A DNA stretch of 64,000 nucleotides, taken from contig CBFHLY010000015.1 of NCBI GenBank assembly GCA_965656785.1, forward strand, positions 15,930 to 79,929, read 5' to 3'. A model generated the notes under the pieces. It searched no databases. It saw nothing but the letters and a program-made list of their open reading frames with translations, and was not told the origin of the DNA. Origin of the DNA: JALQTD01 sp965656785 (GTDB lineage: Bacteria; Bacteroidota; Bacteroidia; Flavobacteriales_D; Sanyastnellaceae). Numbering within the stretch: the stretch's first letter is position 1; every line of letters begins with the position of its first letter. A program made the translations under genes and the position numbers. Positions 34,395 to 43,667 of the stretch are shown in pieces.

Positions 34395-35483
34395 TTACTT
34401 GAAGTAGCGGAAATCTTCTCCAGGTTCGACTTGCTTCAATGTCGCTAGGATGAGCCGGATGCAATTTTCCACGTCTTGCTTGTGCACCATTTCCACGGTG
34501 GTGTGCATGTAGCGCAAGGGCAAACTGATCAGGGCACTGGGTACGCCCATGTTCGAGTAAGCGAATGCATCCGTGTCCGTGCCTGTGAAGCGGCTGGCGG
34601 CCATGCGCTGCAGCGGAATCTTTTCGGCATCGGCGGTATCGATGATCCGCTTCAGGAGGTTGTTGTGCACTGCGGGGCCGTAAGTGACTCCAGGCCCGTT
34701 GCCTGCTGCCACGTCGCCTTGATCGATCTTGTCCATCATGGGCGTGTGCGTGCAATGCGTCACATCCGTCACGATCGCCACATCGGGTTGAATGCGCGCC
34801 GCAATCATTTCCGCACCGCGCAGTCCGATTTCTTCCTGCACGCTGTTCGTGATGTACAAGCCAAACGGCAACTCGGTGCCTTCTTCCTTCAGCAACCGCG
34901 CCACTTCGGCGATCATGAATCCGCCTGCTCGGTTGTCCAATGCGCGTCCCACGTACCACTGCTTATTTAGCACCGTGAACGTGTCTTCGTAAGTGACCAC
35001 GCAGCCGACGTGAATGCCCATCTTTTCCACCTCTGCTTTGTCCTTCGCTCCGACGTCGAGGAAGATGTTCTTCATGGTCGGTGCCGCTTCCTTGCCCGGC
35101 GTGCGCGTGTGGATGGCCGGCCAACCGAAGACCGCCTTCACGATGCCCTTCTCTGTGTGGATGTCCACTCGCTTCGACGGGGCAATCTGATGGTCGCTGC
35201 CTCCATTGCGCCGCAAGTAAATGAACCCATCGGAAGTGATGTAGTGAACAAACCAGCTGATTTCATCCGCATGCGCCTCGATGACGACCTTATAGGGTGC
35301 ATCCGGGTTGATGACGCCGACCACCGAACCATACGCATCCACGATGTGCGTGTCGATGTAGGGGCGGATGTAATCCAGCCAGAGCTTTTGGCCCTCACTT
35401 TCGAAGCCGGTCGGACTTGCGTTGTTGAGGTACGCTTCGAGGAATTTTTCGCTCGCGCGGTTGATGATTTTCTTGTTTGCCAT
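34395..35483 (-). CDS. M42-family metallo-aminopeptidase
   Basis: 362-residue cytosolic peptidase of the M42 (glutamyl aminopeptidase/endoglucanase-annotated) family; these form large hollow assemblies that trim peptides. Metal ligands are visible in order: His in VIEAHADEISW, bridging Asp in ALDNRAGG, Glu pair in SVQEEIGLRG, Asp in IVTDVTHC, and His in LRYMHTTVEMV. Full length, no signal peptide. The start ATG at 35483 is followed by a typical MANKKIINRASEKFLEAYL N-terminus. It stands alone between a terminator and a 350-bp gap. Confidence 0.93.
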   Translation of the reverse strand: MANKKIINRASEKFLEAYLNNASPTGFESEGQKLWLDYIRPYIDTHIVDAYGSVVGVINPDAPYKVVIEAHADEISWFVHYITSDGFIYLRRNGGSDHQIAPSKRVDIHTEKGIVKAVFGWPAIHTRTPGKEAAPTMKNIFLDVGAKDKAEVEKMGIHVGCVVTYEDTFTVLNKQWYVGRALDNRAGGFMIAEVARLLKEEGTELPFGLYITNSVQEEIGLRGAEMIAARIQPDVAIVTDVTHCTHTPMMDKIDQGDVAAGNGPGVTYGPAVHNNLLKRIIDTADAEKIPLQRMAASRFTGTDTDAFAYSNMGVPSALISLPLRYMHTTVEMVHKQDVENCIRLILATLKQVEPGEDFRYFK

Positions 35484-35836
35484 GGGGCGAAGTTAGCAGT
35501 TCTGCAACCGTTGCGGATGCCCCCTCCCGCGCACTTTTTCAGGGCCGTATGGTGTCTTCCCTCAATTTTAGCTACCGCAGCGATTCTGCCGATAAGTTGA
35601 TGTGTCTTCCCCCCGAAAAACAGCGTGCCAGGAACCCGCGAATTCGTCGAGGTCATGCGCTTCGAAAATGCTGACCAAAGGCTCCTCGCGAAGCTCTTCG
35701 ACTTCGAAATCCCAGATGGAAATCACCTCACTCCACCCATCACAAATACACCAATAAATTTTGGTTTAATAAAAAAATTGTGTACCATGTGGCTGATTTA
35801 GCATAGCAACTGTCTCATCAAACAAACTGAAGTTCA
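35484..35836. other. 353-bp intergenic region, AT-rich at its right end, possible gene remnant
   Basis: No complete gene. On the minus strand 35568-35726 can be read as a 52-codon open stretch from a GTG (encoding WDFEVEELREEPLVSIFEAH, then DLDEFAGSWHAVFRG) with coding-like composition but no recognised start context; it may be a fragment. The segment 35745-35800 is strikingly AT-rich (poly-A and TTTAATAAAAAAATT) and probably holds the promoter for 35837. I cannot place a clear TAnnTTTG box. Confidence 0.35.
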
Positions 35837-36826
35837 ATGCGCCGTCCTTTTAACACCAGAAAGCCTGCTCCGTGTTGCTTTGCGGTTTTGGGCTTGTTCT
35901 TGTCGGTGCTGATGTCATGGGATGCCTCAGCTCAAACTTACACACTAGACGGAAAGTTGGAGGTTACAGACGGCACAACGGTTGGTGGTGATTTTAAACT
36001 GAGTGGGGCTCCGCTTTCGGACGAATTGGGGCTTCGAATTTTGTTTCTTGACGATTCGGGAAATGTAAAAACGTTGACCACTCCTGTGTTAGAAGGTTTG
36101 CGGTTGATGTTGACGGAACCCCAGTTGTCGGCCCTCGAGTGTGACGGCCCGGTATTGCCGTATTCGGATCCTTTCTGGATGGCGGACACGGGCAAAGTCT
36201 TCGTCAATGGAGTGGGGTGCTTTGCTCGGCCTGATGTTGGAATTGGAACCGATGCGCCTGAGGTCCTCCTGGATGTTGCTGGCCAAACCCGAATCGGAAC
36301 CGCCGAGCTTGGGACCTCGACCTTATCCACCATTGGATCAACAAGTTATTCCACAGCATTGGCGATTTCACAGGAGCACCCGTTCTCGATCCATCAGAAG
36401 GGCTTGGACATCCGCGTGAATTCGTCCAGCGAGCACGCGGTGGGCGCGGCCATTCAGGTGATGCATCCCCAAGGAACCATTTTGGAGGGCTGGAGCGATG
36501 CGACACGGGTTTTCTTTGTCAATGGCGAAGGCAAATTGTGGTCAACAGAAGTGCATGTTGTGCTCGCAGAAGACTTTCCTGATTACGTGTTCTATCCGGA
36601 TTACGAGCTCATGACGCTGGAAGAATTGGCGGCCTACATCCAGGCGCATGGGCACTTGCCGGATTTACCACCGGCAAGTGAAGTGGCTGCAAATGGCATC
36701 AATTTGGGCCAACTCACAAGTACCCTCGTTCAGAAAATTGAGGAACTGACGCTGTATGCCATCGAATTGAATGAACAAATCAGCGACCTGACCCAACAAT
36801 TGGCCACCCCAACAACGACGGAATGA
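35837..36826 (+). CDS. Secreted protein with tail-fibre-like C-terminal region
   Basis: 329 residues. A long signal peptide with basic n-region ends around ASA-QTYTLDG. The middle has GIGTDAPEVLLDVAGQTRIG, the GIGT...L.V.G motif of Bacteroidota tail-fibre-like surface proteins. The last ~90 residues (EVHVVLAEDFPDYVF, LEELAAYIQAHGHLPDLPPA, EVAANGINLGQLTSTLVQKI, EELTLYAIELN) are the widespread Bacteroidota C-terminal module with a closing coiled coil. It may act in surface attachment. It overlaps the next gene (ATGATG), so the island is translated as one operon. Confidence 0.75.
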   Translation: MRRPFNTRKPAPCCFAVLGLFLSVLMSWDASAQTYTLDGKLEVTDGTTVGGDFKLSGAPLSDELGLRILFLDDSGNVKTLTTPVLEGLRLMLTEPQLSALECDGPVLPYSDPFWMADTGKVFVNGVGCFARPDVGIGTDAPEVLLDVAGQTRIGTAELGTSTLSTIGSTSYSTALAISQEHPFSIHQKGLDIRVNSSSEHAVGAAIQVMHPQGTILEGWSDATRVFFVNGEGKLWSTEVHVVLAEDFPDYVFYPDYELMTLEELAAYIQAHGHLPDLPPASEVAANGINLGQLTSTLVQKIEELTLYAIELNEQISDLTQQLATPTTTE

Positions 36827-39624
36827 TGGCCGCGCCGAGCCCACTGGCAAATTGCAAGAGGACCGCCTCGATGCGGCTTGCAGCCTGGGTGCTGTTTTCT
36901 GTTGCCTGGCGCGGGCAAGCGTGCGGGCAAGCGCCCTGCAACGTCACTACTTTTGACGAAGGAGCAGCGGGCCCAGAATTGCCATGCACGTTGCTGGTTG
37001 ACGGCTCCATCTCGGAATCCAACCAAACGAGGTATGTTCAAGCGACGCAGGAGGTCGTCGTGACTCCAGGGGCCAACGGGACGCACGTGATGCCCCAGGT
37101 GAAATTGGAAGTCCGTCCGGCTGATTTGGGGTTGAACGTGTTGGACACCACCGCGGTCTTCGGCCAATACGACCTCGTCGAGGTGTCCATTCCCTTTCCC
37201 GCAGCCCTCGACACCCTGTTCCGCAACCATTTCATGGCCCGTTACATCCACGAATGGTCCTCCGTTTGGGGGGCAGGTGATCCTGCGGCCTACTCGTATT
37301 GCGACACGTGCACGCTCAATCCGTTTGACCCCGAGGAGGTGGACGTGTGGGTCATCAGTGAGCGGTGGCAAGAAGGGGCCTGGGTGGATCGAAAGCGCAC
37401 CAACGGATTTTACTACGTCGATTTCCAACGAACCATCGAGGCTTCTTCCCCGTACATGGAGCACGACAGCCTCGGAAAACTCAATTGGACGCCCCTGCCC
37501 AACGAACTGCAATTCATCGATCAACTTCGTGAGTTTCGAGGGCGCATGGCTTTTGCGGAGACGGGGACTTACCGCCTGACAGCCATGTCGTGGGCGGATG
37601 GATTCCACCAATCCGAGCCCATCTTGGTCGAAGTGGTGGCCAGTGCCTCGAAAGGCTATGTGCAGGTCGATTCTGCTCATCCGCAGTACCTCATGTTTGG
37701 AAATGAAGAGTTGCACTTCCCCTGCGGCCCCAACCTGCAAGCCAATGCACGAAGAAGCAAAGTGCCGTTAGCGGAGCCAAATGAAACCGAATCTGTACTG
37801 GTTGCTTACGATGCCGATTGCAGCGCCATCACAGCCATCGATTCCCTGAATTGGTGCAAACGAAATGAGACCGAGTGGGCCGTCAATGAATATGGTCATA
37901 CCCCGATTCACCAAGCCTTTTTCCTCGCCCTTCACGATGAACTTGATCAATTGCAACAAGCGGGAGTGAAGTCGTGCCGGATCATGGCGCAACCGTGGTC
38001 GTTTGAACTCGAATACCAAACCCTCGGCGACTATTCCCCTTCGATGCACCGGGCTTGGGAACTGGACGAGTTGCTGCGCAAGGCCCGCGAAACCGATGTG
38101 GTCATCCAATGGAACCTCCAAGGGCAATCCCCCTTCAATTACAACTACTTCAACCACCGCTGCGCCTCATGGGGGGATGGAGAGAGTGACACCACCAAGG
38201 ACAGCTATTGTTACCGCGACGAGTTGCTCCTGGAGCATCCCATTGAATTTTTCTCGAGCGATTCAGCCCAAACATGGTACCGCAAAAAACTCCGGTACTT
38301 CTTCGCTCGCTACGGATGGTCGCCCAACATCGGCGTCATCGAGCTCTTTTCCGAAATTTCGGGCACCGAGTTCCAAACGGACAGCACGGCGCTCGTCCGG
38401 CCCTATGAACACGATACCATCCCCCAGCATACAGCTTATGTGAATGCCATAGAAAATTGGCAAATCAGCACCCTGGCCTACCTCAGGGACACCCTTCATG
38501 TCAACAACCACCCCCTTGCCGTCTCGTACCTTCACAACGGGGTCGACCCTGTAGACGCCAGCCCCGAATTCGCCGACGTCTACTGCCAGAGTTGTTACAC
38601 AACGGACTACACCGACATTGCGGGCATAAATAACGAGCCAATCAACCAGCAAAGCCTCACAAGGCCTGCGTATTGCAGTGAACTCGGATTCGGAACAGCG
38701 ATAAGGAGCGAAATGGGAAAGTTGAACGTACAATTGCTTCAGTCAAAGGCCACGGCTGCGCGAAGGGCTGGGGCAGGGTTTGATTGGTATAGTACAATGG
38801 GGGTAGATGAGGGACTGCTGACTACCCAAGGGATGGTTACGAATTACAAGGACAGCATAAAAATAAATTTTAGTGATTGGTATTGCTTGTCTGTAGATTC
38901 CATTCAGTCCGAAAGCTTTTCCTCGCTCGGGACGGACCTAATCGTTGAGCATAAATGCAATCATTATTTCATGGGATATGAGTATTGTGCAGGGATTATA
39001 TTCAATTCGTCATTTGGCCACGTTCAAGCACTTAGATATTTCGATTCAGAAATGATTGATTCATTGAACTGTGCCCTTCAAACAGATTATAATGTAACCG
39101 ATATAGAATATACCCACATACAAGCTTCTCTCTCCCAGGACATACGAGATCAATTGATGCCGGGATCATATATGTTCGACCCGGTCTCCGGTCAATCCTG
39201 GGAAATCGATTCCACAAACACGAATGGAATGAATCTTGACTCTTGTTTTTTAACAACTGGTTCACAGCACTTACTTTTCTTATTGAAGATAGATCTACTT
39301 AAGTCCACGCCAGCTAGCCAATTAAACAATCCAGTGAGCAACTTTGGCAGCGAATCAATTGAAATAGCAGCTGTTCCAATCGAAGAAAGGCCGCAGAATA
39401 AAAAAGTCACCTTCTACCCCAATCCTGCATCAAATGAGATTTGCTTCAAAGGAGACACGGAAAGCGGGAGCATCATTTCTAGTTGCTTGCTTTATGACAG
39501 GAATGGCAGGTTGGTCGGGATTTGGAAATCCCTCGAAAGCTGCCTTCCCACTGATCATCTTGAGCCAGGCATGTATTTCTTGATTTGTTCCGATGGGAGT
39601 ATACAGAAAATCGCCATCGAATGA
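36823..39624 (+). CDS. Secreted T9SS cargo with glycoside-hydrolase-like core
   Basis: 933 residues. A signal peptide (around residues 16-36) is followed by N-terminal beta-rich domains. A TIM-barrel-like centre (about 345-660) contains CRIMAQPWSFE, VIQWNLQGQSPF, GVIELFSEISG and RPAYCSELGFG; the two Glu-bearing strand ends resemble acid/base and nucleophile positions of clan GH-A enzymes (by pattern only). The C-terminal ~75 residues are a type A T9SS sorting domain: VTFYPNPASNEICFKGD, LYDRNGRLVG, LEPGMYFLICSDG. Base composition falls sharply from about 38,780 onward inside the gene. The stop overlaps the next ATG. Confidence 0.75.
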   Translation: MMAAPSPLANCKRTASMRLAAWVLFSVAWRGQACGQAPCNVTTFDEGAAGPELPCTLLVDGSISESNQTRYVQATQEVVVTPGANGTHVMPQVKLEVRPADLGLNVLDTTAVFGQYDLVEVSIPFPAALDTLFRNHFMARYIHEWSSVWGAGDPAAYSYCDTCTLNPFDPEEVDVWVISERWQEGAWVDRKRTNGFYYVDFQRTIEASSPYMEHDSLGKLNWTPLPNELQFIDQLREFRGRMAFAETGTYRLTAMSWADGFHQSEPILVEVVASASKGYVQVDSAHPQYLMFGNEELHFPCGPNLQANARRSKVPLAEPNETESVLVAYDADCSAITAIDSLNWCKRNETEWAVNEYGHTPIHQAFFLALHDELDQLQQAGVKSCRIMAQPWSFELEYQTLGDYSPSMHRAWELDELLRKARETDVVIQWNLQGQSPFNYNYFNHRCASWGDGESDTTKDSYCYRDELLLEHPIEFFSSDSAQTWYRKKLRYFFARYGWSPNIGVIELFSEISGTEFQTDSTALVRPYEHDTIPQHTAYVNAIENWQISTLAYLRDTLHVNNHPLAVSYLHNGVDPVDASPEFADVYCQSCYTTDYTDIAGINNEPINQQSLTRPAYCSELGFGTAIRSEMGKLNVQLLQSKATAARRAGAGFDWYSTMGVDEGLLTTQGMVTNYKDSIKINFSDWYCLSVDSIQSESFSSLGTDLIVEHKCNHYFMGYEYCAGIIFNSSFGHVQALRYFDSEMIDSLNCALQTDYNVTDIEYTHIQASLSQDIRDQLMPGSYMFDPVSGQSWEIDSTNTNGMNLDSCFLTTGSQHLLFLLKIDLLKSTPASQLNNPVSNFGSESIEIAAVPIEERPQNKKVTFYPNPASNEICFKGDTESGSIISSCLLYDRNGRLVGIWKSLESCLPTDHLEPGMYFLICSDGSIQKIAIE

Positions 39625-41681
39625 TACCAAAGCAAACGTGGACGATTTGGATATTGGTACTTGTGCCTGCGTCGGCTCTTGGGCAGTTGACAACAGCGAG
39701 ATCAATCGGGCTCTTCGGATACCAAACCTTGGAGCCTTTGGGATTCAATTCCTCGTATTCAGGCATTGTAGACGAATGGGGAAGCTTCCCCATCCCTGCA
39801 ATGAATTTGGACTTGAGCAACACTTCAATCAATGAGCGCAATTGGAGTCCTACGGGGAGTGTCCTCAAAGGAAAATACCTACTGACTGGGCAGTTGGAGA
39901 TTGAAAATGTGTCGGCAAGGAAGTTCGAGGAAAACGGTCGAGACACGGACACGACACATATAAATCTACTCAGCAATACTTCGAGCCTCCTGGGGGCACG
40001 GTTGGAATCTTCTGGAGCAAGAGAGTCCTTGACTTGGCAAATTTCGGGTCAGGCTGGGAGACAGCGATTTCATGCGCTGTGGAATGAGTTGGCTCCGTTG
40101 GGGGTGCCAGAGTATGAAGTTCTAGGGCTCTATGCTTGTGCAGGTTACAAGGTGTCGAATCGGCTGCGAGTTTCGGGAAGGGTATCCGTAAACCGGTCGG
40201 CATCGATGTTCAATAGCTTTGATTTCGATGCAAGGCAATGGCTATATAGAGCTGATGGCCGCAAGTCATTGATTTACTTAATCGATTCGATTGTTCCGTT
40301 TCAACCGGTTTATTATAATGAAGATGGAATTCCGTTTGATGCTGTCGCCCAAATTGAACAACTTACATCTTTGGCACTGAAGACGGAGTACATTGGTGTC
40401 AATGCAATTTGGACGTTAGCATTAAATAGTCATGCTTCTCGATGGTATCAGCGTGTTTCGAGCAGTGTTGCGGAGGTGGATCAACCCCTATTCATTCCAA
40501 ACGGGTCCGTTCTCTTGACCCGAGAAAGCGTTATATCAGGAGGGGTTTTCAAATGGTTGTTGGGCATTGAAACTTCCACGCGATCGACACTTTTGCATTT
40601 TGACCAAGCTCCGGGCATTCCAAAGGTCACCAACCGAATAGCAACTGTAGGAGCCGAGCTGCTTCGCAAATCAAATGAATTGGAGTCCACATACAGTGGT
40701 AAAATCGATTTCACCACGGCCTATGGAATCCGACCATCAGGGGGTATTCATTTGAAGTATAAACCAAACAATTTAACGCAGGTTCGTGTTTCCGTTGGTC
40801 ACGATTGGAGGGAGCCATCGCCTTTCGAACACCAATGGAAGTCCATGCTGAATGCCGACGCCTTGCACTCTCAATCTGAAACGGGTCAAATCCTACCCTT
40901 GCATGAGCGATTCCAGTTTGAGCGGGCTTCTTTTGCGCAATTTCAAGTACTTTCTGATTTCGGGAAATATCATCTCTCGCGTCTGGAAATCGCAGTTCCC
41001 ATCGCATTGATTCATCAGCAATGGAATGTAGACATGAAAGGGGCCACTCCCCCAGAATCAGCTTATTTCAATTTCGATGCGGGTTTTGGCTCAAAGGGGA
41101 TTTTGCTTAGTCTTGAACCCTGCAAGTTATATGGCGTCAATGCCTCAGTGTCGCATCTATTCGAGGGCGGAGGCACAATCAGCGGTGAGTACCAGCGTTC
41201 TGTTACCATTCAACAAAAGGGCGGGGAATGGAAACGTGAATACTTGATGCCGACGGATAGGATGCGCCTGTCCGCAAACAAAACATGGTCGTCCACGAAG
41301 TCCGGCCGCAGATGCCAATCCGGGGTCTATCTTGAGAGAAGTGGGCCTGTACTTTACACGATAGATCTCCGTTATTCGGACCCAGGATGGTTGTTCGCCC
41401 CCCATAGTTTAAGAATCCGAGAAAGAGAGAGTGAGCCACTTAATGCAATTGGATTCCAAATTGCGTACGTTTTGGATACTTTCTTTTCTCTCCGTTTGAC
41501 CATTCATCACACGTTCATAAAGCGGGAGATTCAGTTAACATTTTGGGACGAAGAAGACTCAGCAAGCAATGACTTCCGAAATGCTTTTTTCGGTATTTCC
41601 TCATACGATGCCAATTTTTCTCCGGCTATCGCGCCGATTGTTCCAACTGAAGCCCGAATTCAACTAAACTTTCAATTTTGA
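39621..41681 (+). CDS. Outer-membrane beta-barrel protein, TonB-receptor-like C-terminus
   Basis: 686 residues. A signal peptide (TWTIWILVLVPASALGQ) is followed by alternating amphipathic strands throughout, and the last residues RIQLNFQF end in Phe as in barrel-insertion signals. No clear plug or carboxypeptidase-like domain is seen, so it is either a plug-less porin-like barrel or a very divergent receptor. GC is clearly lower than in the housekeeping genes. The start at 39621 overlaps the preceding stop (ATGA). It may anchor or import products of the neighbouring cargo; inference. Confidence 0.65.
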   Translation: MIPKQTWTIWILVLVPASALGQLTTARSIGLFGYQTLEPLGFNSSYSGIVDEWGSFPIPAMNLDLSNTSINERNWSPTGSVLKGKYLLTGQLEIENVSARKFEENGRDTDTTHINLLSNTSSLLGARLESSGARESLTWQISGQAGRQRFHALWNELAPLGVPEYEVLGLYACAGYKVSNRLRVSGRVSVNRSASMFNSFDFDARQWLYRADGRKSLIYLIDSIVPFQPVYYNEDGIPFDAVAQIEQLTSLALKTEYIGVNAIWTLALNSHASRWYQRVSSSVAEVDQPLFIPNGSVLLTRESVISGGVFKWLLGIETSTRSTLLHFDQAPGIPKVTNRIATVGAELLRKSNELESTYSGKIDFTTAYGIRPSGGIHLKYKPNNLTQVRVSVGHDWREPSPFEHQWKSMLNADALHSQSETGQILPLHERFQFERASFAQFQVLSDFGKYHLSRLEIAVPIALIHQQWNVDMKGATPPESAYFNFDAGFGSKGILLSLEPCKLYGVNASVSHLFEGGGTISGEYQRSVTIQQKGGEWKREYLMPTDRMRLSANKTWSSTKSGRRCQSGVYLERSGPVLYTIDLRYSDPGWLFAPHSLRIRERESEPLNAIGFQIAYVLDTFFSLRLTIHHTFIKREIQLTFWDEEDSASNDFRNAFFGISSYDANFSPAIAPIVPTEARIQLNFQF

Positions 41682-42550
41682 ACTACGCATCACAGCCATT
41701 GAATCACATCGTGCAGGTCCTGTGCCTTTTTGGCATGTTGAACATTGGTTGCGATTGGGCACGCATTGAAGATACAAGTTGTCCCGACCCTATTGTTTGC
41801 TACCGGGACTTGGATGGTGATGGCATCGGAAGGGATGTAAAGCCAATATGGGCCTGCGAGGAGAGCATCCCCACAGGTTACGTGCCGATCAATGGAGACA
41901 TGTGCGAGGATACGACTGCGCTTAATTGGGATGCCATTCAGTTTGAAGGTTGTAAATATAGCCTTACAGGTTGTGTGCCGTTGGAATGGCAAGGCGTGCT
42001 GTACGAGGTAACGAACATCAGAGGACGTTGCTATTTCGCGCAGGATTTGAGGGTGGCTTTAACAAATGAAGGTGACTCGATACATGAAGTAACGAGCACA
42101 AGCAATTTTCTTGATAATGGATTTTTCAGGGGAACGAAGCACCCTGAGAGTGGCTACTTATACGGCGTGGATCTCATTTACCCGGTCGATCTTCTTTGCC
42201 CTCCCGGTTGGTTTGTTTGGTCTCAATACGAATCTGAACGGTTCATAAAAGAGGTTCAATCATATACCAATGTGGGTGATGGATTAAAAAAGAACGGTTT
42301 TTGGGAAGAGGCTACCGGAGATTATTGGGGATTTGGATCAATTCCCAATGGTGTGTTTGATCGCAACCTCGGATATGTAAGTGAAGGAAATATAGCTGCC
42401 TATTATGCCATCTCCGGCAGCACTGTATGGGATATCAGTGTATTTGAGCGCGACCGTATAGATGTCGAATCAGTTTGGGCGTCCTATGGGTGGCCCGCCT
42501 ACCCTGCTTGGGGTGAATTGAGATCTGTCAGGTGTACGAAATCGTGGTAG
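41678..42550 (+). CDS. Putative lipoprotein with divergent FISUMP domain
   Basis: 290 residues read from a TTG overlapping the previous stop (TTGA). A hydrophobic segment ends at GMLNIGCDWA, a possible but imperfect lipobox. A calcium-binding-like stretch follows (CYRDLDGDGIGRD, then a MopE-like CEDTTALNWDA). The C-terminal two thirds resemble the Fibrobacter succinogenes major paralogous (FISUMP) domain in divergent form: LYEVTNIRGRCYFAQDLRV, YLYGVDLIYPVDLLCPPGW, LRSVRC near the end. It is a distant paralogue of the gene at 42656. GC is low. Start codon uncertain. Confidence 0.6.
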   Translation: MNYASQPLNHIVQVLCLFGMLNIGCDWARIEDTSCPDPIVCYRDLDGDGIGRDVKPIWACEESIPTGYVPINGDMCEDTTALNWDAIQFEGCKYSLTGCVPLEWQGVLYEVTNIRGRCYFAQDLRVALTNEGDSIHEVTSTSNFLDNGFFRGTKHPESGYLYGVDLIYPVDLLCPPGWFVWSQYESERFIKEVQSYTNVGDGLKKNGFWEEATGDYWGFGSIPNGVFDRNLGYVSEGNIAAYYAISGSTVWDISVFERDRIDVESVWASYGWPAYPAWGELRSVRCTKSW

Positions 42551-42607
42551 TTATGGGGTGAACTGCACCACTTCTTCCACAACAAATTGTGACGAAACGT
42601 ATCTTCC

Positions 42608-42624
42608 TGAATCCGACCACTTCA
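42608..42624. repeat. TGAATCCGACCACTTCA, solitary copy of an IS-like end
   Basis: Identical to 43599-43615 (TGAATCTGACCACTTCA) except for one base and in the same orientation, about 990 bp away on the other side of the FISUMP gene. Probably a relic of the same mobile element end. Confidence 0.45.
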
Positions 42625-42655
42625 GCACCTCTTCTTCATAACCATGTAAACGCAA

Positions 42656-43492
42656 ATGAATCCATTACGTCAACCCAATACAAAGTGTAACATTCGTAGG
42701 TGTTCACTGAGTCATTGCATCTTTATTCCGGTTTTTTTATTGGTTCTGGTCATGGTTCAAGGTTGCATTGATCCATGCGATTATCATGAATGCCTCAACG
42801 ATGGGGTGTGTGATGATTGGGAGTGTCTTTGTAGCGAAGGGTGGATGGGTGAGGATTGTTCCATTCCACTTTGTGAACCCGTGGAATTCAATGGCCATTC
42901 GTATGAAACGGTCGGTATAGGAAGTCAATGCTGGTTCTCAGAGAATCTTAGAACCACTCAGTACGCAAATGGTGATGCCATTCCTGGGGGGTTGGGAATT
43001 GTCAACTGGTCCAACACCAATCTTGGTGCCCAATCGATTCCTTCAAATTCACAAGAAAACCTAGAATTGTATGGTCGTCTTTACAATTGGCACGCCGTCA
43101 AGGATTCTCGGGGGCTGTGCCCTGCTGGTTGGCACGTTCCCACAGATGAAGAGTGGATGCAGCTTGAAATGGAACTTGGACTCACGTATACTGAGGCGCA
43201 CAGCGAAGGAGACCGAGGTTGGTCGGCCGGCAAACCATTAAAGTCTTCAGCGACAGACTCACCTCCTTGGGACGGTTCCAATAGCACGGGTTTCTCGGGC
43301 TTGCCTGGAGGCCTCAGGGCCTTCGATGGGACCTTTTGGGCTATTGGTGGCAGTGGCTTGTGGTGGAGTTCCTCGAGTTGCGCCGATGACACCAAGGCTT
43401 GGTTTCGCAGACTTGAATCCAATCATAGATTCATAGTTAGGTCCAGTTATTACCAACGAAGCGGCATGTCCGTGCGCTGCATTCGGGATTAA
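42656..43492 (+). CDS. Lipoprotein with EGF-like and FISUMP domains
   Basis: 278 residues. The N-terminal hydrophobic segment ends in VMVQGC, a lipobox with Cys37. An EGF-like module follows (CDYHECLNDGVCDDWECLC, then SEGWMGEDC, six Cys). The rest is a textbook FISUMP domain: IGSQCWFSENLRTTQYANGD, YGRLYNWHAV, RGLCPAGWHVPTDEEWMQLE and MSVRCIRD at the end. These are surface proteins of unknown function in Bacteroidota/Fibrobacterota. The gene is bordered by inverted-repeat-like words at 42608 and 43496. Confidence 0.75.
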   Translation: MNPLRQPNTKCNIRRCSLSHCIFIPVFLLVLVMVQGCIDPCDYHECLNDGVCDDWECLCSEGWMGEDCSIPLCEPVEFNGHSYETVGIGSQCWFSENLRTTQYANGDAIPGGLGIVNWSNTNLGAQSIPSNSQENLELYGRLYNWHAVKDSRGLCPAGWHVPTDEEWMQLEMELGLTYTEAHSEGDRGWSAGKPLKSSATDSPPWDGSNSTGFSGLPGGLRAFDGTFWAIGGSGLWWSSSSCADDTKAWFRRLESNHRFIVRSSYYQRSGMSVRCIRD

Positions 43493-43495
43493 GGG

Positions 43496-43615
43496 TGAGG
43501 TGGTCGGGAAAAACTGGACACGAAACGGGGGTGTCTTAAATTGTGAACGGTGCTTGAACCGTGAAATCCACCTTGACTTGCCCTCAAATGTGTCCAAATG
43601 AATCTGACCACTTCA
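43496..43615. mobile_element. 120-bp inverted-repeat element, probable IS/MITE relic
   Basis: The left end TGAGGTGGTCGGGAAAAACT followed by GGACAC (43496-43521) matches the reverse complement of the right end (43590-43615; TGAAGTGGTCAGATTCATTT followed by GGACAC) at most positions, notably TGA-GTGGTC and TGGACAC. The ends resemble those of IS3-type elements, but there is no transposase, so it is an internally deleted relic or MITE-like unit. I found no clear target-site duplication. Confidence 0.5.
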
Positions 43616-43620
43616 ACAAA

Positions 43621-43648
43621 GCGCCGGACCCCCAGCGGTTTCCGGCGC
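43621..43648 (-). terminator. Hairpin after the acyl-CoA dehydrogenase gene
   Basis: GCGCCGGA (43621-43628) pairs with TCCGGCGC (43641-43648) with a 12-nt loop. Read on the minus strand it is followed by TTTGTTG, a weak U-tract, at the end of the beta-oxidation operon. Confidence 0.55.
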
Positions 43649-43667
43649 CTCCCCACATCCACGGGGT

